Positions 1-11,335 of a stretch of 64,000 nucleotides of DNA are shown piece by piece. The first letter of the stretch is position 1. Each line of letters opens with the position of its first letter. The stretch lies in assembly GCA_945787735.1 (NCBI GenBank), contig CALZIQ010000002.1, positions 1-64,000 of the forward strand, given 5' to 3'. This stretch comes from an uncultured Chromatiaceae bacterium (lineage in GTDB: Bacteria; Pseudomonadota; Gammaproteobacteria; Tenderiales; Tenderiaceae). Under the pieces are notes generated by a model. The model did no database searches and was not told where the DNA came from. It saw nothing but the letters and a program-made list of their open reading frames with translations. Position numbers and translations under genes: made by a program.

Positions 1-495
1 CGCCAGCTCAAACGTGCACGCCTGGCAGGTTCCTCGACGCCGGGTTTGTCTTTTGACCCGGCAAATGAGTTGCAGGGCTTGGTAGGTATTTTGAAACAGA
101 TTTACGCCGATCAGAATTTGAATGTCAGTCTGGATATTCCGGCCGGCAAGCTATTTGCCGGCGATCGGGAAGATATGCTGGAGCTATTCGGTAACCTGCT
201 TGAGAACGCCTGCAAGTGGGCAAAACAGGAGGTGAGGCTGACAGTCTATGATGTACCGGGCTTGGTGGTGACGGTAGAAGATGATGGTCCAGGGTGTCCA
301 CCTGAATTACGTGCTCAGCTTGATCAACGTGGACACCGTCTCGATGAAGCAACCGCCGGCCACGGTCTTGGGCTTGCCATTGTGCGCGATATTGTCGAGT
401 ACTATCAGGGTTCGCTGGTGTTTGGCGAGTCAGAGTTGTTAGGCGGTTTCAAAGTAGATGTTGCTCTGCCCGGACGAATGAATCAGAACGGCTGA
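1..495 (+). CDS. Sensor histidine kinase, C-terminal ATPase domain (PhoQ-like), 5' truncated by window edge
   Basis: Frame open from base 1; HATPase motifs [34 protein letters not shown]. Confidence 0.85.
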   Translation, partial: RQLKRARLAGSSTPGLSFDPANELQGLVGILKQIYADQNLNVSLDIPAGKLFAGDREDMLELFGNLLENACKWAKQEVRLTVYDVPGLVVTVEDDGPGCPPELRAQLDQRGHRLDEATAGHGLGLAIVRDIVEYYQGSLVFGESELLGGFKVDVALPGRMNQNG

Positions 496-1097
496 AGCCC
501 GTGCCAGGTGTTTACGATATTACAGAACAAGTCGGCAGTCTTTTCCGCGTCATAGATGGCTGAATGGGCCTGGTTGTTATCCCAGTCAAAATTGGCCTCC
601 TGCACAGCGCGGGCTAACACTGTCTGGCCGTAGGCAAGCGCGCCCAAGGTGGCGGTGTCGAACGTGCTGAAGGCATGGAAAGGATTTTTAACTTGAGTAC
701 GTTCCACCGCTGCTTTAATAAAGCCCAGATCAAAAAATGGATTGTGGCCCACTAGAATGGCGCGGCTGCAATCGGCGTTTTTCACCTCCTCGCGGATAGG
801 CGCAAAGACATGTTCCAGCGCCTCTTTTTCTTCCAGCGCCTCGCGGAACGGATGATGGGGGTCAATGCCAGTGAAGGCCAATGATGCCTTCTCCAGATTG
901 GCGCCGGGGAAAGGCGCAACATGGCAGGCGTGGGTGCGATCGCGATAGAGGTTGCCCTCTTCATCCATGCTTACCATGACGGCGGCGATTTCAAGCAGGG
1001 CGTCGGTTTCAGCATTGAAACCGGCCGTTTCAACATCGACGACAACAGGCAGGAATCCGCGAAAACGGTCGGCTATTCTAGGGTTCGATACATACAT
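483..1097 (-). CDS. rnt: Ribonuclease T
   Basis: DEDD exonuclease motifs ([36 protein letters not shown]). Confidence 0.93.
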   Translation of the reverse strand: MYVSNPRIADRFRGFLPVVVDVETAGFNAETDALLEIAAVMVSMDEEGNLYRDRTHACHVAPFPGANLEKASLAFTGIDPHHPFREALEEKEALEHVFAPIREEVKNADCSRAILVGHNPFFDLGFIKAAVERTQVKNPFHAFSTFDTATLGALAYGQTVLARAVQEANFDWDNNQAHSAIYDAEKTADLFCNIVNTWHGLQPF

Positions 1098-1130
1098 CTT
1101 GGTGTAGTTAACTTTCGTTTGAGAAAAAGA

Positions 1131-2213
1131 TTAAGCCTGTGTTTCTTCGTTTTTGACCAGTTGCCAGACCAGCTCGCCGCCAGCACGAAGTGGTACTACC
1201 ACATCATCACCAAAGGCAAATTCTTTTGGTACGGCCCATTCGCGCCGGGTTAGAGAAAGGGTTTGCTCGCTCACGGGCAGACCGTAAAACTGCGCTCCAT
1301 GACGTCCGGCAAAGCCATCCAGTTTGCCCAATGCGCCGATCGATTCAAATGCTTCGGCATACAATTCAATCGCAGCGAAGGCAGTATAAACGCCCGCGCA
1401 GCCGCAGTCGCTTTCTTTTGCGCCTCTGGCGTGGGGGGCGCTGTCGGTGCCGAGGAAAAACTTGGGATTGCCGCTAGTGGCGACTTCTAGCAGGGCCTGG
1501 CGGTGACGCTCGCGCTTAAGTACAGGCAGACAGTAGTGATGCGGGCGGATGCCGCCTACCAGCATGTCGTTGCGATTGAGCAACAGGTGGTGGGCGGTGA
1601 TAGTAGCGGCGATGCGCTCCGAGGCGAACAGCACAAAATCGGCTGCATCCTTGGTGGTGATGTGTTCAAACACGATGCGAAGATTGGGAAAGCGTTCAGT
1701 TAGCGGCGCCAGTTTCTGTTCGATAAAGGCCTTTTCCCGATCAAATACATCGATGTCTGGGGTAGTGACCTCGCCATGCACTAGCAGGGGAAGGTCCACT
1801 TCCTGCATCGCCGCCAGCGTGTCGTAGACCTTTTCCAGATCGGTGACGCCAGAATCCGAATTGGTGGTGGCACCGGCTGGATAGAGTTTGACGCCATGCA
1901 CAATTCCACTGGCCTTGGCCTTGCGGATTTCATCTGCCGGTGTGTTGTTGGTCAGATAGAGAGTCATCAGCGGCTCAAACTCGCTGCCTGCCGGGCGGGC
2001 AGCGAGAATGCGTTGGCGGTAGGCCTCAGCATCGGCAGTAGTGGTAATCGGGGGGAGTAGGTTGGGCATCACAATTGCGCGGCCAAACTGGGCGGCGACA
2101 TGGGGAACAGTAGTGGCTAGCGCGGCGCCATCGCGCAGGTGGATATGCCAGTCGTCCGGCCGGGTAATGGTGAGGTAATCCACAAATAACTCCATAGATG
2201 CTATGTGATTCAT
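1131..2213 (-). CDS. pyrC: Dihydroorotase (PyrC class); track ORF extends upstream but start likely at [29 protein letters not shown] (or 2195)
   Basis: [33 protein letters not shown] motifs. Confidence 0.93.
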   Translation of the reverse strand: MNHIASMELFVDYLTITRPDDWHIHLRDGAALATTVPHVAAQFGRAIVMPNLLPPITTTADAEAYRQRILAARPAGSEFEPLMTLYLTNNTPADEIRKAKASGIVHGVKLYPAGATTNSDSGVTDLEKVYDTLAAMQEVDLPLLVHGEVTTPDIDVFDREKAFIEQKLAPLTERFPNLRIVFEHITTKDAADFVLFASERIAATITAHHLLLNRNDMLVGGIRPHHYCLPVLKRERHRQALLEVATSGNPKFFLGTDSAPHARGAKESDCGCAGVYTAFAAIELYAEAFESIGALGKLDGFAGRHGAQFYGLPVSEQTLSLTRREWAVPKEFAFGDDVVVPLRAGGELVWQLVKNEETQA

Positions 2214-2238
2214 CATTATGCCATTGTTGGCGGCATTC

Positions 2239-2267
2239 TCGACGCGTCGTTTTGAAGTTGCTAAAAT
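2239..2267 (+). promoter_or_regulatory. Putative sigma70 promoter TCGACG-N17-TAAAAT upstream of first DUF1566 gene
   Basis: Near-consensus -35/-10 with 17-nt spacing. Confidence 0.45.
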
Positions 2268-2341
2268 GACCCTCTTAAGTATGCGGGAATAGCCAAGTGT
2301 TAACAGGCCCTGGATACAGAATGTCTTAGGAGAGCCTGAGG

Positions 2342-2857
2342 TTGTTGAAAAGTTTATTCGTAAGTCTGCTGCTTGCTGGACTGTCGATACCGGTGATGGC
2401 ACAGAATTGCGACAAAAACGTTCCAGAAGCGACCCCCATGAGCCGTTTCAAACCGGCCGCGGACGGGATAATTACCGATACGAAAACTGGAAATGTTTGG
2501 CTCAGATGCCCAGTTGGCATGAAATGGGACGGTAGCTCTTGTGGTGGTAATAGTCTGAAATACACTTGGACTGAAGCAGTTGTTGAGATCGAGGAAATGA
2601 ATGCAAGAAAAACCGCTGGCCGAAGCGACTGGCGCCTGCCTAGAGTTGAAGAGCTGATCAGCATCGCCGAGCCGCGTTGTTTCAAACCTGCCATCAATCT
2701 TGACGTTTTCCCCTTCACGCCTGAATCCGGTTTCTGGACCGATACGCCTGTCGAGGGGGTTCAACCCCGGGCTTGGGTGGTCCATTTTCTTAATGGCAAA
2801 CAGTACATAGCGAATAAAAACCAGACGTGGCGAGTGCGTCTGATTGCTGGAAAATAG
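2342..2857 (+). CDS. Secreted DUF1566 (Lcl C-terminal-like) domain protein, copy 1; TTG start
   Basis: Signal peptide ...[40 protein letters not shown] typical of DUF1566. Confidence 0.75.
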   Translation: MLKSLFVSLLLAGLSIPVMAQNCDKNVPEATPMSRFKPAADGIITDTKTGNVWLRCPVGMKWDGSSCGGNSLKYTWTEAVVEIEEMNARKTAGRSDWRLPRVEELISIAEPRCFKPAINLDVFPFTPESGFWTDTPVEGVQPRAWVVHFLNGKQYIANKNQTWRVRLIAGK

Positions 2858-2878
2858 GTCCTTCTGGTGTCCAGTTTG

Positions 2879-2906
2879 TTGACGCTGGAATCGAATAGGC
2901 TAAAAT
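2879..2906 (+). promoter_or_regulatory. Putative sigma70 promoter TTGACG-N16-TAAAAT upstream of second DUF1566 gene
   Basis: Good match to -35/-10 consensus. Confidence 0.5.
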
Positions 2907-2978
2907 GCGCCCCCTTTTGACGAAATTATTCCCGCCGGGCGGGGGTGCCATCTGCATCTGAAACTATGGGAAATCATT

Positions 2979-3494
2979 ATGTTGAGAACCTTGATCATTT
3001 CATTTCTACTCGGTAGCTTGGCGATGCCTGCAATGGCACAGAAATGCGACAGCAATAAGGCTGCGACAGCGCCTATGAGCCGCTTCAAAGACAGTGGTAA
3101 TGGCACTATCACGGATACCCAAACCAAATATGTCTGGTTGCGTTGTGCGCTGGGCATGCACTGGAACGGTACCACCTGTGAAGGCAAAACCCTGACCTAT
3201 GATTGGAATTCGGCTAACAATGTTATTGATGAGTTAAACGCTAAAAAGCTCGGTGGGCATAGCAATTGGCGTTTGCCAACCCAGGCAGAATTGCAGGGTA
3301 TCGTCGAGCAGCAATGTTTCAAACCGGCCATCAATCTTAAGGCCTTTCCATTTACGCCTGAATCCGGTTTCTGGACAGCGACTGTGTCACCAGGCTTCAA
3401 TCCGCGCGCTATGATCGTCCATTTTATCCATGGACAGGAGTACGTCGCCAATAAAAGCCAGGCCTGGCGCGTCAGGCCGATTGCCGACGAGTAG
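2979..3494 (+). CDS. Secreted DUF1566 (Lcl C-terminal-like) domain protein, copy 2 (tandem paralog)
   Basis: Same length (171 aa) and motifs as the preceding ORF; signal peptide ...LAMPAMAQ. Confidence 0.78.
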   Translation: MLRTLIISFLLGSLAMPAMAQKCDSNKAATAPMSRFKDSGNGTITDTQTKYVWLRCALGMHWNGTTCEGKTLTYDWNSANNVIDELNAKKLGGHSNWRLPTQAELQGIVEQQCFKPAINLKAFPFTPESGFWTATVSPGFNPRAMIVHFIHGQEYVANKSQAWRVRPIADE

Positions 3495-3517
3495 TCTTCA
3501 ATTGTCATGACGCATAT

Positions 3518-3542
3518 AACGCCGGGCTGAATGCCCGGCGTT
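3518..3542 (+). terminator. Hairpin AACGCCGGGC-TGAAT-GCCCGGCGTT after DUF1566 copy 2
   Basis: Perfect 10-bp stem, 5-nt loop; only a short T tail. Confidence 0.6.
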
Positions 3543-3601
3543 TGCATTTACGGCCATGGGGATAGGGTAGAATGCCTGCTTTTGCAAGTGGAATACGAAG
3601 A

Positions 3602-4381
3602 ATGCGCATCGCTTTAGGGGTGGAATATGACGGCAGTGCCTTCTGCGGTTGGCAGTATCAGGAACACTCGCCATCGGTTCAGGAGTCTGTGGAAAAAGCC
3701 TTGTCTTCGGTGGCTGACCATCCCGTTCGAGTTGTGTGTGCCGGACGAACTGACACGGGTGTGCATGCGACTGAGCAGGTTATTCATTTTGATAGCGAAG
3801 CTGAGCGCAGCATGCGCTCCTGGGTGTATGGTGCCAATGCAAATCTGCCCAAGGAAGTCGTGATTCTCTGGGCGACACCGATCAGTGATGATTTTCATGC
3901 CCGTTTCGGCGCGATTCGGCGTCGTTATCGCTATGTGATTTATAGCCGTAATGTACGGCCCACCTTTCTCGCCCGGCGCACTGCCTGGAATTACCGACCA
4001 CTGGATGAAAATCGCATGGCCGAGGCCAGCCAATTTTTGCTGGGCGAACATGATTTTTCATCCTACCGTGCCATTGGCTGTCAGGCCAAAAGCCCGGTGC
4101 GTACCATTCACCAGTTAGACGTCAGCCGCAAACATGAGTTGATCTTTATTGATATCGAAGCCAATGCCTTTTTGCATCACATGGTGCGCAATATTGCTGG
4201 CGTGTTGATGGCAATCGGGGCGGGGGAGCGACCTGTGGAGTGGGCGAATGAGGTCTTGGAGCATCGCGATCGGACTTTAGGTGGGGTGACGGCGGCGCCG
4301 TCGGGATTGTATCTCACCCGGGTGACTTATCCTGATCAATTTGATTTGCCTCAAACTGACATTAGCGCTGCTATTTGGTGA
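3602..4381 (+). CDS. truA: tRNA pseudouridine(38-40) synthase
   Basis: VEYDGSAFCGWQYQ, CAGRTDTGVHATEQVIHFD. Confidence 0.95.
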   Translation: MRIALGVEYDGSAFCGWQYQEHSPSVQESVEKALSSVADHPVRVVCAGRTDTGVHATEQVIHFDSEAERSMRSWVYGANANLPKEVVILWATPISDDFHARFGAIRRRYRYVIYSRNVRPTFLARRTAWNYRPLDENRMAEASQFLLGEHDFSSYRAIGCQAKSPVRTIHQLDVSRKHELIFIDIEANAFLHHMVRNIAGVLMAIGAGERPVEWANEVLEHRDRTLGGVTAAPSGLYLTRVTYPDQFDLPQTDISAAIW

Positions 4382-4418
4382 GCTTTTAGAAAGACCCTAC
4401 AAAATGTAAAAATATTTC

Positions 4419-4446
4419 TTGCAAATCCAAAAAACACGTATAGACT
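4419..4446 (+). promoter_or_regulatory. Putative promoter TTGCAA-N16-TAGACT upstream of 31-aa micro-ORF
   Basis: Pattern match only. Confidence 0.3.
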
Positions 4447-4499
4447 GTACATGTATAGGCAGTAAGGTTATTCGCTGCAGTGTTAGTGGAGTTAAATGC

Positions 4500-4595
4500 A
4501 TGGAGTGGGCATACGTTCAAATTGCATCTTTGGTGCTACTGGTCGGGCTGGTTGTATATGTCGGGTTGGCTGACTCAAGACTGAAACGACACTAA
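4500..4595 (+). CDS. Candidate 31-aa single-TM small protein MEWAYVQIASLVLLVGLVVYVGLADSRLKRH
   Basis: ATG with GGAG upstream, one hydrophobic segment, basic C-terminus, isolated between truA and a terminator; not in ORF track (too short). Confidence 0.45.
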   Translation: MEWAYVQIASLVLLVGLVVYVGLADSRLKRH

Positions 4596-4675
4596 CATGA
4601 GGTTTGCTCTAAAGGGGTTTCTGTCCTTATCCTCTCCCCCCTCCCCTCCTAGATAGGGCAGGAACCCTGGCAAAG

Positions 4676-4710
4676 AAAGGCCGTCTGAGAAGGCGGCCTT
4701 CTTCTTTTTT
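4676..4710 (+). terminator. Rho-independent terminator AAGGCCGTCTGAGAAGGCGGCCTTCTTCTTTTTT
   Basis: GC-rich stem followed by T-rich tract. Confidence 0.8.
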
Positions 4711-4805
4711 GGGGCTAGTTTTCAAAGCAAAAACGCAATTTCATACTAAACTTATTAATGTAACAAACTGACTGTCCAGGTTTGATCATAGAGTGGAGGT
4801 GTGTT

Positions 4806-4982
4806 GTGAGCGATGTCAAGAAGTCCAACGAAGAGCATATTCATTGCGACGTTTGTATGAAGGAAATTCCAGCATCGGAGGCAAAAAATGCAGAAGCGTC
4901 TGACTACGTCGCTCATTTTTGTGGCCTCGACTGTTATGAAAAATGGATGAATAAGGCCAAGAAGGAGAAGGGTCCGGGCTGA
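4806..4982 (+). CDS. DUF3330-like small Cys-rich metal-binding protein; GTG start likely (MSDVKKSNEEHIHCDVC...)
   Basis: CDVCMKEIPASEA...YVAHFCGLDCYEKW pattern. Confidence 0.65.
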   Translation: MSDVKKSNEEHIHCDVCMKEIPASEAKNAEASDYVAHFCGLDCYEKWMNKAKKEKGPG

Positions 4983-5178
4983 TCATTCACGGTTTTTTTT
5001 AGAGGCTGGTAAGTAACTGGGGTGCGTAACTGTCGCCTGTATTGTATGGACAGAGTGCGTATTTAACTGATATGACTTTCTCTAGTTAGCCTTATTTGGT
5101 TTCTTCCGCGTAAGGTTATAAGGCGCTCCTAAGCACCGAAAATCTGGTAAGATTCCCCCTTTTTTCGGGATTACATGC

Positions 5179-5811
5179 ATGCGCACGCGGGTTAAAATCT
5201 GTGGCATTACCCGGCCTGAGGACGCTCGCGAAGCGGCGCGTTTGGGGGCGGATGCCATCGGTTTGGTGTTTTATGCCAAAAGCCCCCGTGCTGTTGATGT
5301 GAGTCGGGCGATGCAAATCTGTGCTGGTCTGTCACCTTTTGTGACAACAGTCGGTTTGTTTGTTGATCCAGTGCAGGAAGCGGTCGAGGAGTTGTTGGCT
5401 CAGGTATCACTAGATCTGATTCAGTTCCATGGCAATGAATCCCCAGAATTTTGTGCCCGATTCGGTCGCCCCTATCTCAAGGCCATTCGCATGCGAGAGG
5501 GCATTGATCTGGCAGCCGAGCATGAACGTTACCGTGAGGCAAGAGGTCTACTACTGGACACCTACCAGCCCGGATTGCCTGGCGGCACGGGCGAGTCCTT
5601 TGAGTGGGAGCGGGTGCCTTCCGAATTAGCGGGTTCGATTGTGCTGGCGGGCGGTTTGACGCCCCAAAATGTTGGTGCAGCAATCAAGCAGGTGCGACCC
5701 TATGCAGTCGATGTGAGCGGCGGCGTGGAGGCGAGTAAAGGAGTAAAGGATGCTGCCAAGATGGCGGCATTCATAGGAGAAGTGAAACGTGTCGAAAGTG
5801 AACCTACCTGA
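5179..5811 (+). CDS. trpF: Phosphoribosylanthranilate isomerase
   Basis: [20 protein letters not shown] motifs. Confidence 0.95.
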   Translation: MRTRVKICGITRPEDAREAARLGADAIGLVFYAKSPRAVDVSRAMQICAGLSPFVTTVGLFVDPVQEAVEELLAQVSLDLIQFHGNESPEFCARFGRPYLKAIRMREGIDLAAEHERYREARGLLLDTYQPGLPGGTGESFEWERVPSELAGSIVLAGGLTPQNVGAAIKQVRPYAVDVSGGVEASKGVKDAAKMAAFIGEVKRVESEPT

Positions 5812-6988
5812 CGCCAGCGGCCATTTTGGCCCCTACGGTGGCCGTTTTGTCGCGGAAACCTTGATGGAACCGCTGGATGAATTGACTGCGGCCTATGAGC
5901 GCTTGAAAAATGATGCCACCTTTCAGGCGGAATACGACGAGGATCTGGCCCATTATGTTGGCCGTCCGTCACCACTCTATTTTGCTGAGCGTTGGACCGA
6001 CATCCTTGGCGGTGCCAAGATCTATTTGAAACGTGAAGACCTGAATCACACCGGCGCCCACAAGATCAACAACACCATCGGTCAGGCATTGCTGGCCAAA
6101 CATCTGGGCAAGACCCGTATCATTGCTGAGACCGGTGCCGGTCAGCACGGCGTGGCTTCTGCCACCGTGGCCGCTCGTCTGGGGCTGGAGTGTGTGGTTT
6201 ATATGGGCGCAGAAGACGTCAAGCGCCAGGCCCTGAATGTCTATCGCATGAAACTGCTAGGTGCCGAAGTGGTGCCGGTGGAGTCTGGTTCCAAGACCCT
6301 AAAAGACGCCCTCAACGAGGCCATGCGCGACTGGGTCACTAACGTAGACAATACTTTTTACATTATCGGCACCGTGGCCGGGCCACACCCGTATCCGATG
6401 CTGGTGCGTGATTTTCAAGCCGTGATCGGTCGTGAGGCCAAGCACCAAGTTCTGGAAGCCGAAGGGCGCTTGCCCGATGCCTTAGTGGCTTGTGTCGGTG
6501 GAGGGTCCAACGCCATTGGGCTGTTCTATCCCTTTATCGAGGATGAGGCCGTCGCCATGTATGGCGTCGAGGGAGGCGGTGATGGTGTGGATACACCGCG
6601 TCATGCTGCGCCTCTGTGTGCGGGTCGTCCTGGTGTGTTGCATGGCAACCGGACCTATTTAGTTGAAGACGACAATGGTCAGATCATCGAGACTCATTCG
6701 GTCTCGGCCGGCTTGGATTATCCTGGTGTCGGTCCCGAGCATGCTTGGTTGAAAGACAGTGGCCGGGCCAGTTATGTCGCCGCCACCGATAGCGAAGCCT
6801 TACAGGCCTTCCATGATTTGACCCGTTTTGAAGGTATCATGCCTGCGTTGGAGTCCAGTCATGCGCTGGCTTACGCCACCAAGCTAGCGCCGCAAATGGA
6901 TAAGGACAAGATTATCGTCGTTAATCTTTCTGGCCGTGGTGATAAGGATATCCACACCGTTGCCGGGCTGGAGGGCATCAAGGTATGA
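5789..6988 (+). CDS. trpB: Tryptophan synthase beta chain
   Basis: [40 protein letters not shown]. Confidence 0.97.
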   Translation: MSKVNLPDASGHFGPYGGRFVAETLMEPLDELTAAYERLKNDATFQAEYDEDLAHYVGRPSPLYFAERWTDILGGAKIYLKREDLNHTGAHKINNTIGQALLAKHLGKTRIIAETGAGQHGVASATVAARLGLECVVYMGAEDVKRQALNVYRMKLLGAEVVPVESGSKTLKDALNEAMRDWVTNVDNTFYIIGTVAGPHPYPMLVRDFQAVIGREAKHQVLEAEGRLPDALVACVGGGSNAIGLFYPFIEDEAVAMYGVEGGGDGVDTPRHAAPLCAGRPGVLHGNRTYLVEDDNGQIIETHSVSAGLDYPGVGPEHAWLKDSGRASYVAATDSEALQAFHDLTRFEGIMPALESSHALAYATKLAPQMDKDKIIVVNLSGRGDKDIHTVAGLEGIKV

Positions 6989-7791
6989 GCCGCATTGCAC
7001 AACGATTTGTTGAATTAAAAGCGCAAAAGCGCAAGGCGCTGATTCCTTTTGTGACTGCTGGTGACCCGAATCCAAATGTCACTGTGCCGCTGCTGCACGC
7101 CATGGTTGAAGCCGGTGCTGACTTGCTCGAGCTGGGTGTGCCGTTTTCTGATCCCATGGCCGAGGGTCCTACCATCCAGAAAGCTTGCGAACGCGCCCTG
7201 GAACACGATGTCAGTCTGCATGATGTGTTGGCGATGGTGAAAGAATTTCGCCAAACCGATACCGACACACCTGTGGTTTTGATGGGATATATGAACCCGG
7301 TTGAGATCATGGGCTACGAAAACTTTGCCAGCGAAGCGAGTGATGCCGGCGTTGATGGTTTGTTAACGGTTGATATGCCACCAGAAGAGGCGGGTGATCT
7401 GCTGGCAGCCTTGAGTGAAGCGAGTATTGATCCCATCTTCTTACTGGCGCCGACGACTGTGGATGAGCGTATTGCTAAGGTCTGCGCTGCTGCCAGTGGT
7501 TTTGTATACTATGTTTCATTAAAGGGTGTGACCGGCGCCGCCAACCTGGATGTGGCTGCAGTGGCGCACAAGGTCGAGCAGATTCGCAAACATACTGATC
7601 TGCCGATTGGTGTGGGCTTTGGCATTCGCGATGCGGAGACTGCTCAACGCGTTTCCGCCGTTGCTGATGCCGTGGTGGTGGGCAGTGCAGTGGTGAACCG
7701 TGTGGCTGAAAATGCCGAGCAACCGGAAAAAATAAATGAGGCGGTGTGTAGTTTGTTGCGCGACATGCGCGCGGCCATGGATAAAGCCTAG
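6985..7791 (+). CDS. trpA: Tryptophan synthase alpha chain
   Basis: [26 protein letters not shown]. Confidence 0.96.
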   Translation: MSRIAQRFVELKAQKRKALIPFVTAGDPNPNVTVPLLHAMVEAGADLLELGVPFSDPMAEGPTIQKACERALEHDVSLHDVLAMVKEFRQTDTDTPVVLMGYMNPVEIMGYENFASEASDAGVDGLLTVDMPPEEAGDLLAALSEASIDPIFLLAPTTVDERIAKVCAAASGFVYYVSLKGVTGAANLDVAAVAHKVEQIRKHTDLPIGVGFGIRDAETAQRVSAVADAVVVGSAVVNRVAENAEQPEKINEAVCSLLRDMRAAMDKA

Positions 7792-7886
7792 CTATATAGT
7801 CCAAGGAGAGGGCAAAGTTTCTTTCCTTGAAATTACCTAAAATGGATGATGCCGCGACGCGGCTGATTGATGACAGGAAAAAACCA

Positions 7887-8750
7887 ATGAGTTGGTTCGA
7901 AAAACTTCTACCTACCCGAATTCGCACCGATGCTAGCAGTAAAAAATCCATCCCTGAAGGGCTGTGGACCAAGTGTGATGGCTGTGGTGCGGTGTTGTAT
8001 CGTACTGAGCTCGAGCGCAATGCCGATGTTTGCATGAAGTGTGAACATCACCACCGCATTGGTGCGCGCCGCCGTTTGGATCTGTTTCTGGATCAGGATG
8101 GGCGTGAGGAGATCGGCGCTGAATTGGAGCCGATCGATATCCTTAAATTCAAGGACAGCAAAAAATACAAAGACCGCCTTCTACTGGCGCAGAAGAATAC
8201 CGACGAGAGTGATGCACTCATTGCGATGAAAGGCTCGCTAAAAGGCCTGCCGCTGACGGCAGCTGCGTTTGAGTTCAGATTTATGGGTGGTTCTATGGGG
8301 TCGGTAGTGGGGGAACGCTTTGTTCGTGCCGCCAACATCAGTCTGCAAGAGCGCATCCCGTTTGTTTGTTTTTCTGCCAGTGGCGGCGCGCGTATGCAAG
8401 AGGCACTGTTCTCCCTGATGCAGATGTCCAAGACCAGTGCCGTGTTAGCAAAAATGAGCAAAGAGGGTATTCCCTTTATATCGGTATTGACTGATCCAAC
8501 CATGGGTGGCGTCTCGGCCAGCTTTGCCATGCTTGGCGATGTGAATGTGGCCGAGCCCAATGCCCTGATCGGCTTTGCCGGCCCGCGCGTAATCGAACAG
8601 ACCGTGCGCGAGACGCTGCCGGAAGGTTTTCAACGCAGCGAGTTTTTACTCGAACATGGTGCTATCGACATGATTGTCGGTCGTTTGGAAATGCGTGATC
8701 GCTTGGCTAGTCTGTTGGCTATTCTTAGCGACAAAACGCTCCAATCCTAA
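7887..8750 (+). CDS. accD: Acetyl-CoA carboxylase carboxyltransferase subunit beta (start at [11 protein letters not shown])
   Basis: Zn-finger [33 protein letters not shown]. Confidence 0.96.
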   Translation: MSWFEKLLPTRIRTDASSKKSIPEGLWTKCDGCGAVLYRTELERNADVCMKCEHHHRIGARRRLDLFLDQDGREEIGAELEPIDILKFKDSKKYKDRLLLAQKNTDESDALIAMKGSLKGLPLTAAAFEFRFMGGSMGSVVGERFVRAANISLQERIPFVCFSASGGARMQEALFSLMQMSKTSAVLAKMSKEGIPFISVLTDPTMGGVSASFAMLGDVNVAEPNALIGFAGPRVIEQTVRETLPEGFQRSEFLLEHGAIDMIVGRLEMRDRLASLLAILSDKTLQS

Positions 8751-8772
8751 GAGGCCTCTTCGGCTTCATCAA

Positions 8773-10074
8773 ATGCGATTCAAAACGCTTGATGCATGGC
8801 TCTCCTGGCAGGAGGGTCTACATCCATCTGAAATTGATCTGGGCCTTGAGCGTGTTCGCACGGTATTACAGCGCCTCGGTCATGAGAAGTTCAGCTGTCC
8901 TGTTATTACCGTTGCCGGCACTAATGGCAAGGGCTCTTCGGTGGCCATGCTGGAGGCGATCTATTTAGCGGCGGGTTACCGCGTCGGTGCTTATACCTCC
9001 CCCCATTTGCTTAGCTACAAAGAGCGGGTGTGCATTAATGGCCTGCCGGTTAACGATCAGTCACTATGTGATGCCTTTGAAAACATCGACCAAGCCAGGG
9101 GCGAAACCTCGCTGACCTATTTTGAATTTGGCACTCTGGCGGCGATTGAGATCTTTGCCCGCGCTGATCTAGATGTGGTGATCATGGAGGTCGGCCTGGG
9201 GGGGCGGCTCGATGCGGTGAATGTGCTCGACGCTGACGTGGCTTTGATCACGCCGATTGCCCTGGATCATGCTGACTGGCTCGGCAATGACCGCGAGACT
9301 ATTGGCCGGGAAAAAGCAGGTATTATGCGCGGTGGTAGGCCGGTGGTTTGTGGCGATACCCATCCGCCTGTCAGTTTGCAGCAGGTGGCTGACGCGCTGG
9401 ACGCAAATATTTATCAAGCCGGGCGCGATTTTTCCTGGCAAGTGCAGGGTGAGCAATGGCGTTGGCGTGGTCCGGAACGTACCCGTGACGCCCTGCCGGA
9501 ACCGGCTCTGCGCGGCCGTTTTCAGCTTGATAATGCCGCCGCGGTACTGATGGTGACAGAATTGCTGGCTGGGCGTTTACCGTTGTCACAAGCCCATGTG
9601 CGCGAAGGGCTGGCCAATGCCAAGGTGGCGGGGCGTTTTCAGGTTGTGACGGGCGAGGTGCCGCTGATCCTGGATGTGGCCCACAATCCCCAGTCAGCCG
9701 AGGCACTGGCGGGCAATCTGGCGGCTTGGCCCATGCCCGGGCGTATATTCGCGCTTACTGCGATGATGGCGGACAAGGAAATAGATGCCATTTTTGCTGC
9801 CATGGCACCAGTGGTCGACCATTGGTGTCTCACCAGTGTGGATTTGCCCCGTGCCGCCAAGAAAGGGCAGCTGGCTGAAGTGTTGCGGGCGGTGGCGCCA
9901 ACAGCGCAATACGAGCTTTGTACCAGCGTGAAAGACGGCCTGCAGAAACTTGAGAAAGTTGTCCAAGCAAATGACCGTATTGTGGTGTTTGGCTCGTTTT
10001 ACACCGTGGCCGAGGCATTAGCATCAGACTATAATGCAGGCTTGTCTCCATCCGCACAACAGAAGGTAAATTGA
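8773..10074 (+). CDS. folC: Bifunctional tetrahydrofolate/dihydrofolate synthase (FolC)
   Basis: TVAGTNGKGSSVAMLEAI, EVGLGGRLDAVNV, DVAHNPQSAEAL. Confidence 0.95.
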   Translation: MRFKTLDAWLSWQEGLHPSEIDLGLERVRTVLQRLGHEKFSCPVITVAGTNGKGSSVAMLEAIYLAAGYRVGAYTSPHLLSYKERVCINGLPVNDQSLCDAFENIDQARGETSLTYFEFGTLAAIEIFARADLDVVIMEVGLGGRLDAVNVLDADVALITPIALDHADWLGNDRETIGREKAGIMRGGRPVVCGDTHPPVSLQQVADALDANIYQAGRDFSWQVQGEQWRWRGPERTRDALPEPALRGRFQLDNAAAVLMVTELLAGRLPLSQAHVREGLANAKVAGRFQVVTGEVPLILDVAHNPQSAEALAGNLAAWPMPGRIFALTAMMADKEIDAIFAAMAPVVDHWCLTSVDLPRAAKKGQLAEVLRAVAPTAQYELCTSVKDGLQKLEKVVQANDRIVVFGSFYTVAEALASDYNAGLSPSAQQKVN

Positions 10075-10688
10075 TGGATCAAGCGCATAAACAACGACTG
10101 GTCGGTGGGATTGTGTTGCTGGCACTGGGTTTGATTCTGGTGCCTACCATTCTCGATTTCAGTCAGGACGCGCCCGATCCCATGGCTGAGACTCGGTTCC
10201 CAGAATCACCCGACGTGATGAAGATGGCGGTGTTGCCGTTGGAAGTCTGGTCCGAGCCGGTTGACCCGCAAATCGACAATACAAACCGAATTGTTGAGAC
10301 ACCTACCCCGGTCAAACGCGAATCTTCCAAACCAGTCTCTGATGCAGTGGATAAACCGGCTGAGCCCAACGTCGAACAGAAACCTGTACAGGTGACTAAG
10401 GTTGAGCGAGCACCCAAACTAGAATCAGCGAAAAAACCAAGCGTATCAGAGGGCGCCAGTGCCTGGGTGGTTCAGGTGGCCAGTTTTTCGGATGAACCCA
10501 AGGCCTTTGCCTTGCGTGATCGCCTAAGGAAAGCCGGGCATCCCGCCTTTATCGAGCGCGGACGTAGTGATGGCGTGATATATCGGGTAAAGGTGGGGCC
10601 GGTATTGCAACGCAGTGAGGCAGAGCGCTTGAAAAAACAAGTGGATAAAGAGACCCGGCTTGATGGCTTGGTGATGAAATACCGTTGA
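10074..10688 (+). CDS. dedD: SPOR-domain protein DedD-like
   Basis: N-terminal TM, C-terminal SPOR WVVQVASFSDEPKAFALRDRLRKAGHPAFIE; position between folC and cvpA. Confidence 0.88.
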   Translation: MDQAHKQRLVGGIVLLALGLILVPTILDFSQDAPDPMAETRFPESPDVMKMAVLPLEVWSEPVDPQIDNTNRIVETPTPVKRESSKPVSDAVDKPAEPNVEQKPVQVTKVERAPKLESAKKPSVSEGASAWVVQVASFSDEPKAFALRDRLRKAGHPAFIERGRSDGVIYRVKVGPVLQRSEAERLKKQVDKETRLDGLVMKYR

Positions 10689-10812
10689 CGATTGTTTAGT
10701 TCAGGAATGGCACAAGGTCTGATAAAATCGCCCCTTTCCGATTTGGGTGTGTATCTTGGTCTTTTTGAGTTCTGTGCGGTTTTTCTAATTCAGATGGACT
10801 GATTCGTTTTTG

Positions 10813-11313
10813 ATGAGCGGCATCGATTATTTAATTCTGGGCGTAATTGCGGTTTCTGCGACGATTGGTATTTGGCGAGGTTTCGTGCGCGAGGCTTTGT
10901 CATTGATTGTTTGGGTAGCGGCGTTTTGGTTGGCCTACACTTGGGCGTCTTCGCTGGAGGTTATGCTGGTCGATCTGCTTGCCGACCAAGCGGTGAGAGT
11001 GATCGTTTGTTTTATCGTGCTGTTTTTGCTGGTGCATATCGTTGGTTTTGTTATTTCGCGGCTATTATCGAGTCTGATCAAGTCAATCGGCTTGAAAGGA
11101 GTTGACCGTGTAGCGGGCGCTGGTTTTGGTTTTGTACGTGGGTTTGTTGCGGTGGCTGCACTGGTGTTGCTGGTCGAGATGACGCCGTTGACGCAAGAGG
11201 CGATGTGGCAGCAGTCTTTTATTGTGCCTATGTTTAAGGACGCAATGCAGTGGGCACAGCTGCAATACCCATTGGACAGTCTTGGCAGTGCGTTTGCCGC
11301 GGCAACAGATTGA
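10813..11313 (+). CDS. cvpA: CvpA family protein
   Basis: DYLILGVIAVSATIGIWRGFVREALSL; upstream of purF. Confidence 0.92.
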   Translation: MSGIDYLILGVIAVSATIGIWRGFVREALSLIVWVAAFWLAYTWASSLEVMLVDLLADQAVRVIVCFIVLFLLVHIVGFVISRLLSSLIKSIGLKGVDRVAGAGFGFVRGFVAVAALVLLVEMTPLTQEAMWQQSFIVPMFKDAMQWAQLQYPLDSLGSAFAAATD

Positions 11314-11335
11314 GTTGTGTTGAGAGGTCGAATCG

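Noticed and set aside
7475-8035. Minus-strand 186-aa ORF spanning trpA/accD
   Set aside because: Spans two well-supported plus-strand genes; shadow ORF.
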